The notes under the pieces: model-generated
The model's database searches: none
What the model was told of the DNA's origin: nothing
The model's input: the letters and a program-made list of their open reading frames with translations, nothing else
Source of the DNA: an uncultured Sutterella sp.
GTDB taxonomy: Bacteria; Pseudomonadota; Gammaproteobacteria; Burkholderiales; Burkholderiaceae_F
Reading direction: 5' to 3'
NCBI GenBank assembly: GCA_900538905.1
Contig: UPZS01000005.1
Coordinates: 1 to 62,447, forward strand
Length of the DNA stretch: 62,447 nucleotides
Made by a program: the position numbers and the translations under genes
Part shown: piece after piece, positions 1 through 7,574 of the stretch
Layout of the letters: each line of letters opens with the position of its first letter
Numbering within the stretch: position 1 is the stretch's first letter

Positions 1-133
1 ATGATCTTTTTTATGGCTGAGGAAGATCGAAAAGGCGTAAAAGATCGGCTCTGACGACCGCTATTTTTTAATGTAATAGCGAAATGGGGAAAATTACGCT
101 CTTTTTGGCAAATGAGAGAGCGGTGAAGTGAGA
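1..133. other. Left edge, no gene seen
   Basis: I see no convincing gene in this stretch downstream of murI. A short inverted repeat (CGCTATT at 59-65 and AATAGCG at 75-81) could form a 7-bp hairpin. It lacks a clear T-run on either strand, so I do not call it a terminator. Confidence 0.4.
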
Positions 134-952
134 TCAGGCAGGAAGTTCGAAGATGTTTGGACGATAAGCCGCATCCCGTTTTTGGTTGGGAACCAAAAGC
201 TTAAGTGTTGGAAGGTGTTTTTCGGCACCGGCAACAAAGTAGGTGCAACGGAAAATGTCGCTGGAAGACGGGTTTAACAGACCGGCTTTTTGAAGTCGCA
301 TGCGTACGACACGTGCAACGGGTTTGCCCGGTTCCAACAGTTCCACTTCGGGCCCCATGATTTCCGAGATTGCTTCGGAAAGAAACGGGTAGTGCGTACA
401 GCCAAGCACGAGTTTGTCCGCACCTGCATCTTTGATGGGGGTCAGATAGTTGAGAAGAAGTTTTCGCGTGGTTTCGCTGTTGAAGTCTCCGCGCTCCACG
501 CACTCCATCAATCCGGGAGCGGCCACGGTCACCACTTTGACGTTGCCCGCAAAGCGCCTTAAGAGTGACAGATAGCGCGCGCTTTCCGTGGTTCTGCGGG
601 TGGCGATGACGCCTATGACGCCGCTTCGGGTTTGAGCGGCGGCAGGCTTGACCGCCGGTTCGATTCCGATGATCGGAATCGATAACTCCTCGCGCAAAAT
701 GTCGGCGGCTGCGGCCGTTGCCGTGTTGCACGCCAGCACCACTGCCTTGGCCTGCTTTCGTAAAAGAAAATGCACGATGGCACGCGTTCGCTCCACGATG
801 AAACTTTCAGGCTTGTCACCCCAGGGCGTGTGAGCGCAATCGGCGCAGTAGAGAAACTGCTCGTTGGGCAGTTCCTCGCGAAGCGCTTTCAGAACGGAAA
901 GCCCGCCCAAGCCGGAGTCGAGAACGCCGATCGGATCGCGTGCCGCAGGCAT
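134..952 (-). CDS. murI: Glutamate racemase
   Basis: This enzyme interconverts L- and D-glutamate in the cytoplasm and supplies D-glutamate for peptidoglycan. The 272-aa protein has the family's usual length. It opens with the GVLDSGLGGLSV motif (about residues 9-20, Asp12) and carries the two catalytic cysteines of the two-base mechanism: Cys75 in ACNTATA and Cys185 in GCTHYPF. The ATG lies 6 bp past the stop of the upstream t6A gene, so it is probably the last gene of the purC-purE-purK-sua5-murI unit. Nothing looks broken. Confidence 0.97.
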   Translation of the reverse strand: MPAARDPIGVLDSGLGGLSVLKALREELPNEQFLYCADCAHTPWGDKPESFIVERTRAIVHFLLRKQAKAVVLACNTATAAAADILREELSIPIIGIEPAVKPAAAQTRSGVIGVIATRRTTESARYLSLLRRFAGNVKVVTVAAPGLMECVERGDFNSETTRKLLLNYLTPIKDAGADKLVLGCTHYPFLSEAISEIMGPEVELLEPGKPVARVVRMRLQKAGLLNPSSSDIFRCTYFVAGAEKHLPTLKLLVPNQKRDAAYRPNIFELPA

Positions 953-958
953 GACGGG

Positions 959-1984
959 TTACGGTTTGGTCTTGTCGGCAGCGGCGCGGCCGAGGCGGTC
1001 GTTGACGGCTGCCCAGGCGGGGGCTGAGGGCGGCGCCTGCACCAGGATTCTCTTGGCGCCACAGGCGTCTAGATCGTGCATGGCTGCGTAAAGGATGTGA
1101 GCGTAACCTGCGACGTCAGCAGGAGCTACGATGCAACGGCGAGCTTTGGCTTGCACTTTTTGCGCCAACTCGCTTTGGCCGCACATCAAAAAGGCGGTCT
1201 CTTCGAGAGCAATCTCTGCGAGATTCGCTTCCAGCTCGTGCGTGGGCACAATCTGAAGTTTCGTTTGCGGTGCATAGTGGCTCTTGAGTCGCCCGGAGAC
1301 GCGCGGCGCGTTTTCTCCGGCATCGAGTACCTCAAAACCGAGCTTTTCGGAGAGCATGGCGGCGGTCACGGCGCCGTGACGCAAAATGGTGGGCCTTTCC
1401 GAGGTGAGGTTCACAATGGTCGACTCCACGCCGACTTCGCATTCGCCGCCATCGAGGATCATGTCGAGCTTGCCTGCGGGCTTAACGCCCAGATCATCGG
1501 CCACGTGCTTGGCGTTGGTCGGAGAAATGCGGCCGAACGTGTTGGCCGAAGGCGCCGTCACGGCCTTGTGTGTGGTGCCGGCAAAGCGCTTCAAAAGCGC
1601 ACGCATCACCGGGTGAGAAGGGCAGCGGATGGCCACGGTGTCCTGACCGCCGGTGACGGCGTCGTTGACACGATCGCTCTTTTTGAAGACCAGCGTAAGA
1701 GGTCCCGGCCAGAATGCATCTGTGAGCGTCTTGGTGCACTCGGGAATTTCTGAGACCCAGGCCGACAGTGCTTCAAAGCCCGTCACGTGCACAATCAAAG
1801 GATGATCGGCAGGGCGGCCTTTGGCCGTAAAGGTGCTGCGCACGGCCGTCGGGTTGTCGGCGTCTGCCGCCAGTCCGTAGACGGTTTCTGTCGGGACGGC
1901 AACGAGACCTCCCGCAGCAAGCACCTGCGCCGCTTTTTCGATGTCTTGCAGCGTTTTGTCCGAAAGCGTTGTTTCCGTGGCCAT
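959..1984 (-). CDS. tsaC: L-threonylcarbamoyladenylate synthase, Sua5 type
   Basis: This protein makes threonylcarbamoyl-AMP from threonine, bicarbonate and ATP, the first step of the t6A37 tRNA modification. The N-terminal YrdC/Sua5 domain shows PTETVYGL (residues 31-38) and TAPSANTFGRISPT (around residue 145). At 341 aa it is the long Sua5 form, with the extra C-terminal Sua5 domain that short TsaC (about 190 aa) lacks. A GGAG ribosome-binding site precedes the ATG, and the gap to purK is only about 15 bp. The partner tsaD lies in this window at 31258-32334. The symbol could equally be written sua5. Confidence 0.93.
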   Translation of the reverse strand: MATETTLSDKTLQDIEKAAQVLAAGGLVAVPTETVYGLAADADNPTAVRSTFTAKGRPADHPLIVHVTGFEALSAWVSEIPECTKTLTDAFWPGPLTLVFKKSDRVNDAVTGGQDTVAIRCPSHPVMRALLKRFAGTTHKAVTAPSANTFGRISPTNAKHVADDLGVKPAGKLDMILDGGECEVGVESTIVNLTSERPTILRHGAVTAAMLSEKLGFEVLDAGENAPRVSGRLKSHYAPQTKLQIVPTHELEANLAEIALEETAFLMCGQSELAQKVQAKARRCIVAPADVAGYAHILYAAMHDLDACGAKRILVQAPPSAPAWAAVNDRLGRAAADKTKP

Positions 1985-1999
1985 TTCGCGTCTTCTCCG

Positions 2000-3172
2000 T
2001 TACAGAGGTTCGGGAAGACCCAGAACCGAAGCGGCACGCTTGGCGCGCGAAAGTGCTTCATCCTGTGTGGCACCGAGCACCGTGACGTGGCCCATCTTGC
2101 GGGCGCGGCGAGCTTCGGCCTTGCCGTAGAGATGCAGCTTGACGCCTTCGATTTTGAGAAGTTCTGCCCAGTTGGGTTCGCGGCGATTGTCGTTTTCGTC
2201 AAACCACAGGTCGCCCAGCAGGTTGAGCATCACACCGTGGCACAGCGCCGACGTGTCACCCAAGGGCAGACCGGCCATGGCGCGCACCTGCTGCTCGAAC
2301 TGGCTGGTGACGGCCGCTTCGATCGTGACGTGACCGGAATTGTGCGGACGCGGAGCCATTTCGTTTGCCGAAACCGAACCGTCGGTGAGGACGAAGAATT
2401 CAATGCACAAAACGCCCTTGTACTGAAGCGTTTCGGCAATACGGGCGGCGTAGTCGCGCACCTTTTGGCTCACCTCGTCGGTTACTCGGGCCGGGAAAAC
2501 GGTTGTGGCGAGAATGCCGTTGCGGTGCACGTTTTCAAACAAGGGGAATGTGACGGTCTCACCGGTGAGCGAACGCACGACGATCACCGAGACTTCTTTT
2601 GCAAGCGAAAGCTTCTTTTCGAGGATGCACACGCGGTTGCCGAGTTCGGCAAAGGCGGCCTTGGTTTCGGCGATGTTGTTGACGCTTCTCTGGCCTTTGC
2701 CGTCGTAGCCCATGCGGGCGGTCTTCAGAATTGCCGGGAAAAGCGATGCGTCCAGGGAGTCCGCATCGTCGGCCGACAACAGTGCGGCGTGGGGTGCCAC
2801 GGGGACGCCCGCAACGCTTTGCAAGAAGGTCTTTTCATCGATGCGATCCTGGGCGATTGCCACGGCGTGGGAGGCCGGAGCCGTGACGCAGGCGCCGTCG
2901 GCAGCCAAGGCGCTCAGCACTTCGGCGGGCACGTTTTCAAACTCGGTGGTGACGGCCGCCGTCGTTTGACGCAGCTCTTCGATGGCCTTCTTGTCGGTGT
3001 AGGCGGCGTCAATGTGATAGGCACTCACCTCCGAAGCGGGGCATTCGCCCTTTTCGAGCACTTTGACTTTGTAGCCCATGCTTGCGGCGGCTTGCGCAAA
3101 CATGCGGCCGAGCTGGCCGCCGCCGAGAAGACCGAGAACGGAGCCGGGGGGAAGAGGGAAATTGGCTTGCAT
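2000..3172 (-). CDS. purK: N5-carboxyaminoimidazole ribonucleotide synthase
   Basis: This ATP-grasp enzyme carboxylates AIR to N5-CAIR using ATP and bicarbonate in de novo purine synthesis. At 390 aa it has the normal length. It shows the N-terminal GGGQLGRM motif (residues 17-24), the ATP-grasp loop YDGKGQ (156-161) and the catalytic EMAPRPHNSG segment (271-280). It follows purE by about 28 bp on the same strand. The two proteins act in succession and are commonly co-transcribed. Confidence 0.97.
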   Translation of the reverse strand: MQANFPLPPGSVLGLLGGGQLGRMFAQAAASMGYKVKVLEKGECPASEVSAYHIDAAYTDKKAIEELRQTTAAVTTEFENVPAEVLSALAADGACVTAPASHAVAIAQDRIDEKTFLQSVAGVPVAPHAALLSADDADSLDASLFPAILKTARMGYDGKGQRSVNNIAETKAAFAELGNRVCILEKKLSLAKEVSVIVVRSLTGETVTFPLFENVHRNGILATTVFPARVTDEVSQKVRDYAARIAETLQYKGVLCIEFFVLTDGSVSANEMAPRPHNSGHVTIEAAVTSQFEQQVRAMAGLPLGDTSALCHGVMLNLLGDLWFDENDNRREPNWAELLKIEGVKLHLYGKAEARRARKMGHVTVLGATQDEALSRAKRAASVLGLPEPL

Positions 3173-3200
3173 ACAAACGATGGCAGTGGAAAGTGTTTGA

Positions 3201-3707
3201 TTAGAGAGCGGGCAAAGTCATGTTGCGGGCTTTTTCGTTCTGTGCCTTACGGAAGGCCTGCAGCTTGGCGTAAAGCGCCTCATCGGTGACCGCAAGGATG
3301 CTCACGGCGTAGAGTGCGGCATTGGCGGCGCCGGCTTCACCGATTGCAAATGTTGCCACGGGAACGCCCTTGGGCATCTGAACGATCGAAAGAAGGCTGT
3401 CTTCGCCGCGCAGGTACTTGGAAGGAACGGGAACGCCCAGAACAGGAACGACGCACTTGGCGGCAATCATGCCCGGAAGGTGAGCAGCTCCGCCCGCACC
3501 GGCGATGATGCACTTGATGCCGCGTTCCTTGGCGGTTTCAGCGTATTCGAACATCTCGTCGGGCATGCGGTGGGCGCTCACGACGCGGGCTTCATAGGCA
3601 ACGCCCATGTCCTTGAGAACGAGAGCAGCATTCTGCATCACGGCCCAGTCGGAGTCCGAGCCCATCACGATGCCCACAACGGGCTTTTGCGCAGTGTTTT
3701 CAGTCAT
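3201..3707 (-). CDS. purE: N5-CAIR mutase
   Basis: PurE shifts the carboxyl group of N5-CAIR to give CAIR in purine synthesis. The 168-aa protein is of class I size. It carries GSDSD (residues 16-20), SAHR (44-47, with the catalytic His) and [11 protein letters not shown] (70-80). It lies between purC and purK on the same strand. The presence of PurK confirms the two-enzyme bacterial route. Confidence 0.97.
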   Translation of the reverse strand: MTENTAQKPVVGIVMGSDSDWAVMQNAALVLKDMGVAYEARVVSAHRMPDEMFEYAETAKERGIKCIIAGAGGAAHLPGMIAAKCVVPVLGVPVPSKYLRGEDSLLSIVQMPKGVPVATFAIGEAGAANAALYAVSILAVTDEALYAKLQAFRKAQNEKARNMTLPAL

Positions 3708-3806
3708 GACAAAAATTCTTTCGAGATCAAGAAAGCAAAGGTGCGCTCAGGCTTTGGCAAGCCCGGGCGCACGATCAAAGACGGTTAAAAAATCCGGATA
3801 TCGAAA

Positions 3807-4697
3807 TTATTCAACATCTTTACCGGAGAGCTTCACCAGCGCTTCGCGGTACTTGGCAGCCGTCTTTTCGATGATTTCAGCGGGCGGCACCGGAGCAGGC
3901 GGCGTCTTGTCCCACGTCTGAGTTTCAAGCCAGTCGCGGATGAACTGCTTGTCGTAAGAGGGGGGCGACATGCCGACTTCGTAACTTTCGGCCGGCCAGA
4001 AGCGCGAGCTGTCGGGCGTGAGGACTTCGTCCATGAGGCACACCTGACCGTTTTCGTCCAGACCGAATTCAAACTTCGTGTCGGCAATGATGATGCCCTT
4101 CGTGGCGGCGAAGTCGGCGGCCTTCTTGTAGAGCGAGATCGTGAGGTCGCGCAACTGCGTGGCAATCGATTCGCCGTAGAGCTCGACGACCTTTTCAAAG
4201 CTGATGTTTTCGTCGTGAGTGCCCACTTCGGCTTTGGCTGCCGGCGTGAAGATCGGTTCGGGCAGCTTTTCGGCCTGCTTGAGACCTTCGGGCAGTTTGA
4301 TGCCGCACACGCAGCCGGTGGCCTGGTAATCCTTCCAGCCGCCGCCGATGATGTAACCGCGGGCAACGCATTCGATGAGGATGGGCTTTAAGCGCTTGAC
4401 GACCATGGCACGGCCGCGGACCTGTTCGCGCTCATCTTCGGCGACGACCGTTTCGGGATCGATGCCGGTGAGCTGCGTGGGCATGTCTTCGGCAAGTTTT
4501 TCAAACCAGAAGTTGGTCAAAGCCGTGAGCACCTTGCCCTTCTTGGGAATCGGTACGGAAAGGATGACGTCAAAGGCGCTGATGCGGTCGGTGGCGATCA
4601 TCAAGAGCTTGTCTTCGCCGACGGCATAGCACTCACGTACTTTGCCGCGGTAGACCAGAGGAAGGCTCTTGATGGAGGTCTGCATGATATCGGGCAT
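3807..4697 (-). CDS. purC: SAICAR synthetase
   Basis: PurC condenses CAIR with aspartate using ATP to form SAICAR. The 296-aa protein is of the longer bacterial/yeast-like type. It has RGKVRE (residues 17-22) and ATDRISAFD (35-43), the nucleotide and substrate loops of the family. I chose the ATG at 4697 because a GGAG lies upstream of it. A second ATG four codons in has no such site. It is the first gene of the purine/t6A/murI unit. Confidence 0.96.
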   Translation of the reverse strand: MPDIMQTSIKSLPLVYRGKVRECYAVGEDKLLMIATDRISAFDVILSVPIPKKGKVLTALTNFWFEKLAEDMPTQLTGIDPETVVAEDEREQVRGRAMVVKRLKPILIECVARGYIIGGGWKDYQATGCVCGIKLPEGLKQAEKLPEPIFTPAAKAEVGTHDENISFEKVVELYGESIATQLRDLTISLYKKAADFAATKGIIIADTKFEFGLDENGQVCLMDEVLTPDSSRFWPAESYEVGMSPPSYDKQFIRDWLETQTWDKTPPAPVPPAEIIEKTAAKYREALVKLSGKDVE

Positions 4698-4792
4698 GTC
4701 CGATTGTCTCCGTCAAGGAAAATGAAAATCGACGCACGGTGATCGCGAGCTTGAAGTCGCATCCAAGCCCGTGGAATGAACCGCACTGTAGC

Positions 4793-4808
4793 CGCTTAAT
4801 TTTAAGCG
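4793..4808. promoter_or_regulatory. Palindrome upstream of purC
   Basis: CGCTTAA at 4793-4799 and TTAAGCG at 4802-4808 form a perfect inverted repeat with a 2-nt gap, about 100 bp before the purC ATG. It could be an operator or part of the leader. It does not match the E. coli PurR consensus and has no T-run, so its role is open. Confidence 0.3.
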
Positions 4809-4847
4809 CAAAGCGCTCTTCTCGCTTACACAAAAGTGCGCATTCGC

Positions 4848-5531
4848 TCAGTTTTTCTTTTTTTCAGGAAAAAGCTTCGAAATTCCTTTGACAAGACTGC
4901 CGACCAGAACGGCCGAAATCAGTGTGCCTTCGCGGATGCCGACGATTTCGTTCAATATGAGAAAGCCCAAAACGGCGGCCGACAAAACGAGAAAGCAGTC
5001 GAAAAACACCTTGATGGTTCCGAAGGCTTTCCGAGTTACCACAGAAATAGCGAGCACTGCGCCTTCGCCTGGCTGAACCAAAGTTTTGGATCGGACTTGC
5101 AGCACGATGCCGACGGCCAGCCACAGGTTGCCGGCCAGGCTCATGACCAGACCTGCTGGCCACGATGTTGGTTCGATCAGTTTGGCAACAGCCATGCCGA
5201 GGTCAATGAAGATGCCGAAAACAAGTACAGCCGGAATTTGCAGGATGTTCCACTTGGGCATGGCTTTTCCAAGCAGCACCGCTTCAATCAAATAGAACAG
5301 AAGATTGATGAGAAACGTGGTGGTGCCGAAGGAAAGACCGGTAATGGCGGTCAGCGTCCACGGAACCGAACTGATCGGTGTGGTGCCCAAACCCGACGTC
5401 GTCGTCAGCGCGATACCGAAAGAGGCACAAGCCGTGCCGAACAGCAACATAAAAATGCGAAACGGCAGATGCTTTCGATTGGACTGTGAGGTGGCGTTTG
5501 TGTCGGTTGAATTCTGGTTGTTGATGGTCAA
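4848..5531 (-). CDS. YczE/YitT-like integral membrane protein
   Basis: This is a 227-aa membrane protein resembling the YczE/YyaS/DUF6198 group, whose biochemical role is unknown. After a hydrophilic, Asn/Thr/Ser-rich N-terminus of about 25 residues there are five to six hydrophobic segments (for example FMLLFGTACASFGIAL and FLINLLFYLIEAVLLG). The TTSGLGTTPISSVPW stretch is characteristic of the group. The start appears to be TTG with a GGAG upstream; the next Met lies inside the first membrane segment. Upstream sits a striking array of AGTCGGA repeats (5593-5629), so it may have a dedicated regulator. Confidence 0.7.
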   Translation of the reverse strand: MTINNQNSTDTNATSQSNRKHLPFRIFMLLFGTACASFGIALTTTSGLGTTPISSVPWTLTAITGLSFGTTTFLINLLFYLIEAVLLGKAMPKWNILQIPAVLVFGIFIDLGMAVAKLIEPTSWPAGLVMSLAGNLWLAVGIVLQVRSKTLVQPGEGAVLAISVVTRKAFGTIKVFFDCFLVLSAAVLGFLILNEIVGIREGTLISAVLVGSLVKGISKLFPEKKKN

Positions 5532-5592
5532 AGTTAGTTGCTCCGTTTGCGCCGCATTGTACGGCGAGGCTCACTCTGTTCTGTTGACACAT

Positions 5593-5629
5593 TTAGTCGG
5601 ATCAATCCGACTCGGTTTGTTCCGACTAA
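5593..5629. promoter_or_regulatory. AGTCGGA/TCCGACT repeat array (possible operator)
   Basis: Three copies of one heptamer occur in 37 bp: AGTCGGA at 5595-5601, TCCGACT at 5606-5612 and TCCGACT at 5621-5627. The first two form a perfect inverted repeat (GTCGGAT-CA-ATCCGAC). The outer pair TTAGTCGGA/TCCGACTAA also pairs over 9 bp. The array lies about 60-100 bp upstream of the minus-strand membrane gene, where an operator or a switching leader would be expected. Confidence 0.45.
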
Positions 5630-5653
5630 GTTAAGCACTCATTCAAAGAAATC

Positions 5654-5693
5654 CCGCATTCCTCCCCTGTATTCATACAGGGGAGGAATGCGG
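5654..5693 (+). repeat. Left-end hairpin of the tnpB element
   Basis: A perfect 19-bp stem (5654-5672 with 5675-5693) closes on a TC dinucleotide loop. Subterminal imperfect or perfect hairpins mark IS200/IS605-type ends. The right-end hairpin at 7237-7256 also closes on TC and shares the CCCCT/AGGGG core. I infer that this is the left end; the exact boundary cannot be set without an empty-site comparison. Confidence 0.5.
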
Positions 5694-5782
5694 CTCTAAA
5701 ACCCCGACGCTATTTTTTTGAGAGGCAGGCAACAAATAGATGAATGTTGTCTGTACACTGAGTTCCTCGTGAAAGGACCCCT

Positions 5783-7252
5783 ATGCTCACCGGACGCAAA
5801 TTTGCCGCCAGGTTTAAGAATTCATCTGCACGCGAGGCCTACCTCACCTGGTCGGCCGGGCAGATGTTTATCTACAACGAATGCGTTCTGGAACAGAGGT
5901 TCTTTGACAGCCTCAGCCGACTGATAGCGGAAACTGAACGGCATAAGCAGCCGATTCGGAATGAGTGCCGCGTAGCGCGTCCCAAACCCGATCAGAAATA
6001 CGCGCATTTCGTTGATAAGGCACAAAGACCGTGGTTGTCTCAGGTTCCCTCGGCAATTCTGGGCATCGGTGCTTTTCGTTTTTGTCAGGCCTCAAAAAGA
6101 GCGGCAACCGGACTGGCTGCTCGTCCCAAGTTGCGCGCCATCAAAGACGCCGATCGTCATCTGCTGCTGACGCGAGCCTACTTTACGATTAAACCTACAA
6201 GTCGTGCAGGTTGGTATGAACTGCGATTCGGATCCGCACGCATTCCGGGCGGAACGATTCTGTTTCGGGCACACCGTGAGTTTGTCGTGCCGGCAATGGT
6301 CAGCGTGACGCTGACAAGCAAAGCTCTCTTTGTTTCCATGAGCTACGAGGAGACAGAACAAGAGCGGTTCCCCGAAACAGAAAAGGAAATGCTTGAGCGT
6401 CTGCGGCAATACTCTGAAGAGGAACTCATCGCCTGCGGAAACGGGATTGACCGAGGTGTCGTACGCCCGGTCCAGACAAGTCACAATCCCGAGCCTTATG
6501 CGCTAACAAAGGATCAGCTGGAAAGAATCCGTCGCAAAGAACGTCAGCGCAAGCATTATCAGAAGCGCATGGCTCGTTGCGAAAAAGGCAGCCGTAACAG
6601 GGCAAAAATGCGTCGGAAAGTGGCACGGACGTTTGACTATCGCAAGAATGTCATCAACGACTTTGCGCATCAGACCTCGCATGCTTTGGTTAGTGACGAC
6701 AAAGTACAGTTTTTCGTGCTTGAGGACTTGAGAGTCAAAAACATGACCAAAAAGCCTGAGCCGAAATACGATGACAATGCAAAAGCATTGCCCAACGGAG
6801 CACGAGCCAAAGCAGGGCTGAATCGAGCCATCCTCTCAAGCGGTTGGGGGAAGACGGAAGAATATTTGAAGTACAAAGCAAAAAAGGCTGGCAAACTTGT
6901 CATAAAGGTTGAGCCGGCCTACACCTCCCAGCGATGCCCGAAGTGCGGTCGGGTGGAGCGGAAGAACCGGCCGTCGCAGTCGGAGTTCCGTTGTGTGAGC
7001 TGCGGATTTGAGTCGGCGAACGCGGATTATGTGGCAGCAGGAAATATCCTGATGGCAGGAGTGAAACTGATCCGCGAAGGCAGACTCGAACCGAAAAAGG
7101 TGAAAGCCACGCTGCGCGGGAAACCAGCGAAGGCAACAAATGTAAAGCTAGGTCTGGGCTGGGCCGATGTTATGCCTGTGGAGCCGGAGAGGTGTCTGGG
7201 GAAACTCGGATGCCAAACCCGCTATGAAGCAGGAAGCCCCTCATTTCAATGA
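5783..7252 (+). CDS. tnpB: TnpB, RNA-guided nuclease of an IS605-type element
   Basis: This is the 489-aa TnpB protein; the family consists of omega-RNA-guided DNA nucleases ancestral to Cas12. The RuvC-like site is intact: Asp223 in GIDRGV, Glu314 in LEDLRVKN and Asp415 in NADYVAAGNI. The zinc ribbon is CPKC (385-388) with CVSC (404-407). Between them lies a basic, coiled region (about 245-285). It is longer than common TnpBs (about 370-410 aa), with about 75 residues after the last catalytic Asp. Its stop codon lies inside the right-end hairpin, as is usual where the 3' end encodes guide-RNA scaffold. No tnpA is present. Activity is an inference from intact residues. Confidence 0.9.
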   Translation: MLTGRKFAARFKNSSAREAYLTWSAGQMFIYNECVLEQRFFDSLSRLIAETERHKQPIRNECRVARPKPDQKYAHFVDKAQRPWLSQVPSAILGIGAFRFCQASKRAATGLAARPKLRAIKDADRHLLLTRAYFTIKPTSRAGWYELRFGSARIPGGTILFRAHREFVVPAMVSVTLTSKALFVSMSYEETEQERFPETEKEMLERLRQYSEEELIACGNGIDRGVVRPVQTSHNPEPYALTKDQLERIRRKERQRKHYQKRMARCEKGSRNRAKMRRKVARTFDYRKNVINDFAHQTSHALVSDDKVQFFVLEDLRVKNMTKKPEPKYDDNAKALPNGARAKAGLNRAILSSGWGKTEEYLKYKAKKAGKLVIKVEPAYTSQRCPKCGRVERKNRPSQSEFRCVSCGFESANADYVAAGNILMAGVKLIREGRLEPKKVKATLRGKPAKATNVKLGLGWADVMPVEPERCLGKLGCQTRYEAGSPSFQ

Positions 7253-7262
7253 GGGGAGAAGT
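7060..7262 (+). ncRNA. Putative omega RNA (right-end RNA) of tnpB
   Basis: In TnpB systems the guide RNA comes from the 3' end of tnpB and the right end of the element, and its guide segment is the flanking DNA. Here a perfect 9-bp hairpin (CCCCTCATT/AATGAGGGG, 7237-7256) overlaps the tnpB stop and is followed by AGAAGTCAC. If the element behaves like its relatives, the guide would begin near 7262. The 5' boundary is a guess. Confidence 0.35.
7237..7256 (+). repeat. Right-end hairpin of the tnpB element
   Basis: CCCCTCATT (7237-7245) pairs perfectly with AATGAGGGG (7248-7256) around a TC loop and spans the tnpB stop codon at 7250-7252. This matches the right-end structure of IS200/IS605 elements. 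Confidence 0.65.
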
Positions 7263-7574
7263 CACATGCGAGATCTTGTGACATTGCGATTGTGTTGTGA
7301 TCGGATGTTTCGTTAATCGTGCGGATACGTGCGTATGAAACCAACTGCATAAAACCTTGTAGGAGGAATTCAATAATAAATTTGGGCTAAATCAGGCCTT
7401 TGGCAATTAACTTGTCAAGCGACCAATTCCTTTATTGCGGCATTCTTTATCTCCGATACAGTAAGAAAACTTGGCTCGGAAAGCCAGATAAAACAACGAT
7501 TCGGAGCCCTCCTCGGGGCCGAAAAAAGCTTTCCAGTGCCGGAACAAAAAAACTCGAACAAAAGGGAGAACTTC
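7253..7574. other. Intergenic region between tnpB and gltB
   Basis: After the element end there is a short inverted repeat, GTCACA (7261-7266) with TGTGAC (7277-7282), then AT-rich DNA leading to gltB. A weak promoter candidate is TTGCGG (7435-7440), 16 bp, TACAGT (7457-7462). I see no open reading frame with coding character. Confidence 0.4.

Larger units (their letters stand above)
5654..7262 (+). mobile_element. IS200/IS605-family element, tnpB only (IS1341-like)
   Basis: The element holds one tnpB gene between two hairpin ends and has no tnpA (Y1 transposase). That is the layout of IS1341-type elements, which need a TnpA supplied in trans. There are no inverted terminal repeats or target duplications of the DDE kind, as expected for this family. 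It lies just upstream of gltB in the same orientation. The boundaries are estimates from the hairpins. Confidence 0.6.

Noticed and set aside
1787..3289. A 500-codon open frame on the plus strand opposite purK
   Set aside because: It is the antisense shadow of purK in GC-rich DNA. It has no recognisable domain or ribosome-binding site, while purK is intact.
5654..5693. Left hairpin of the tnpB element as a plain terminator
   Set aside because: No T-run follows directly, the next T-rich stretch is about 15 bp further on, and the loop and core match the right-end hairpin, so an element end is more likely.
7536..7574. Upstream start for gltB
   Set aside because: It would lengthen the propeptide before the nucleophile Cys and lacks a ribosome-binding site. 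The ATG at 7575 has GGGAG.
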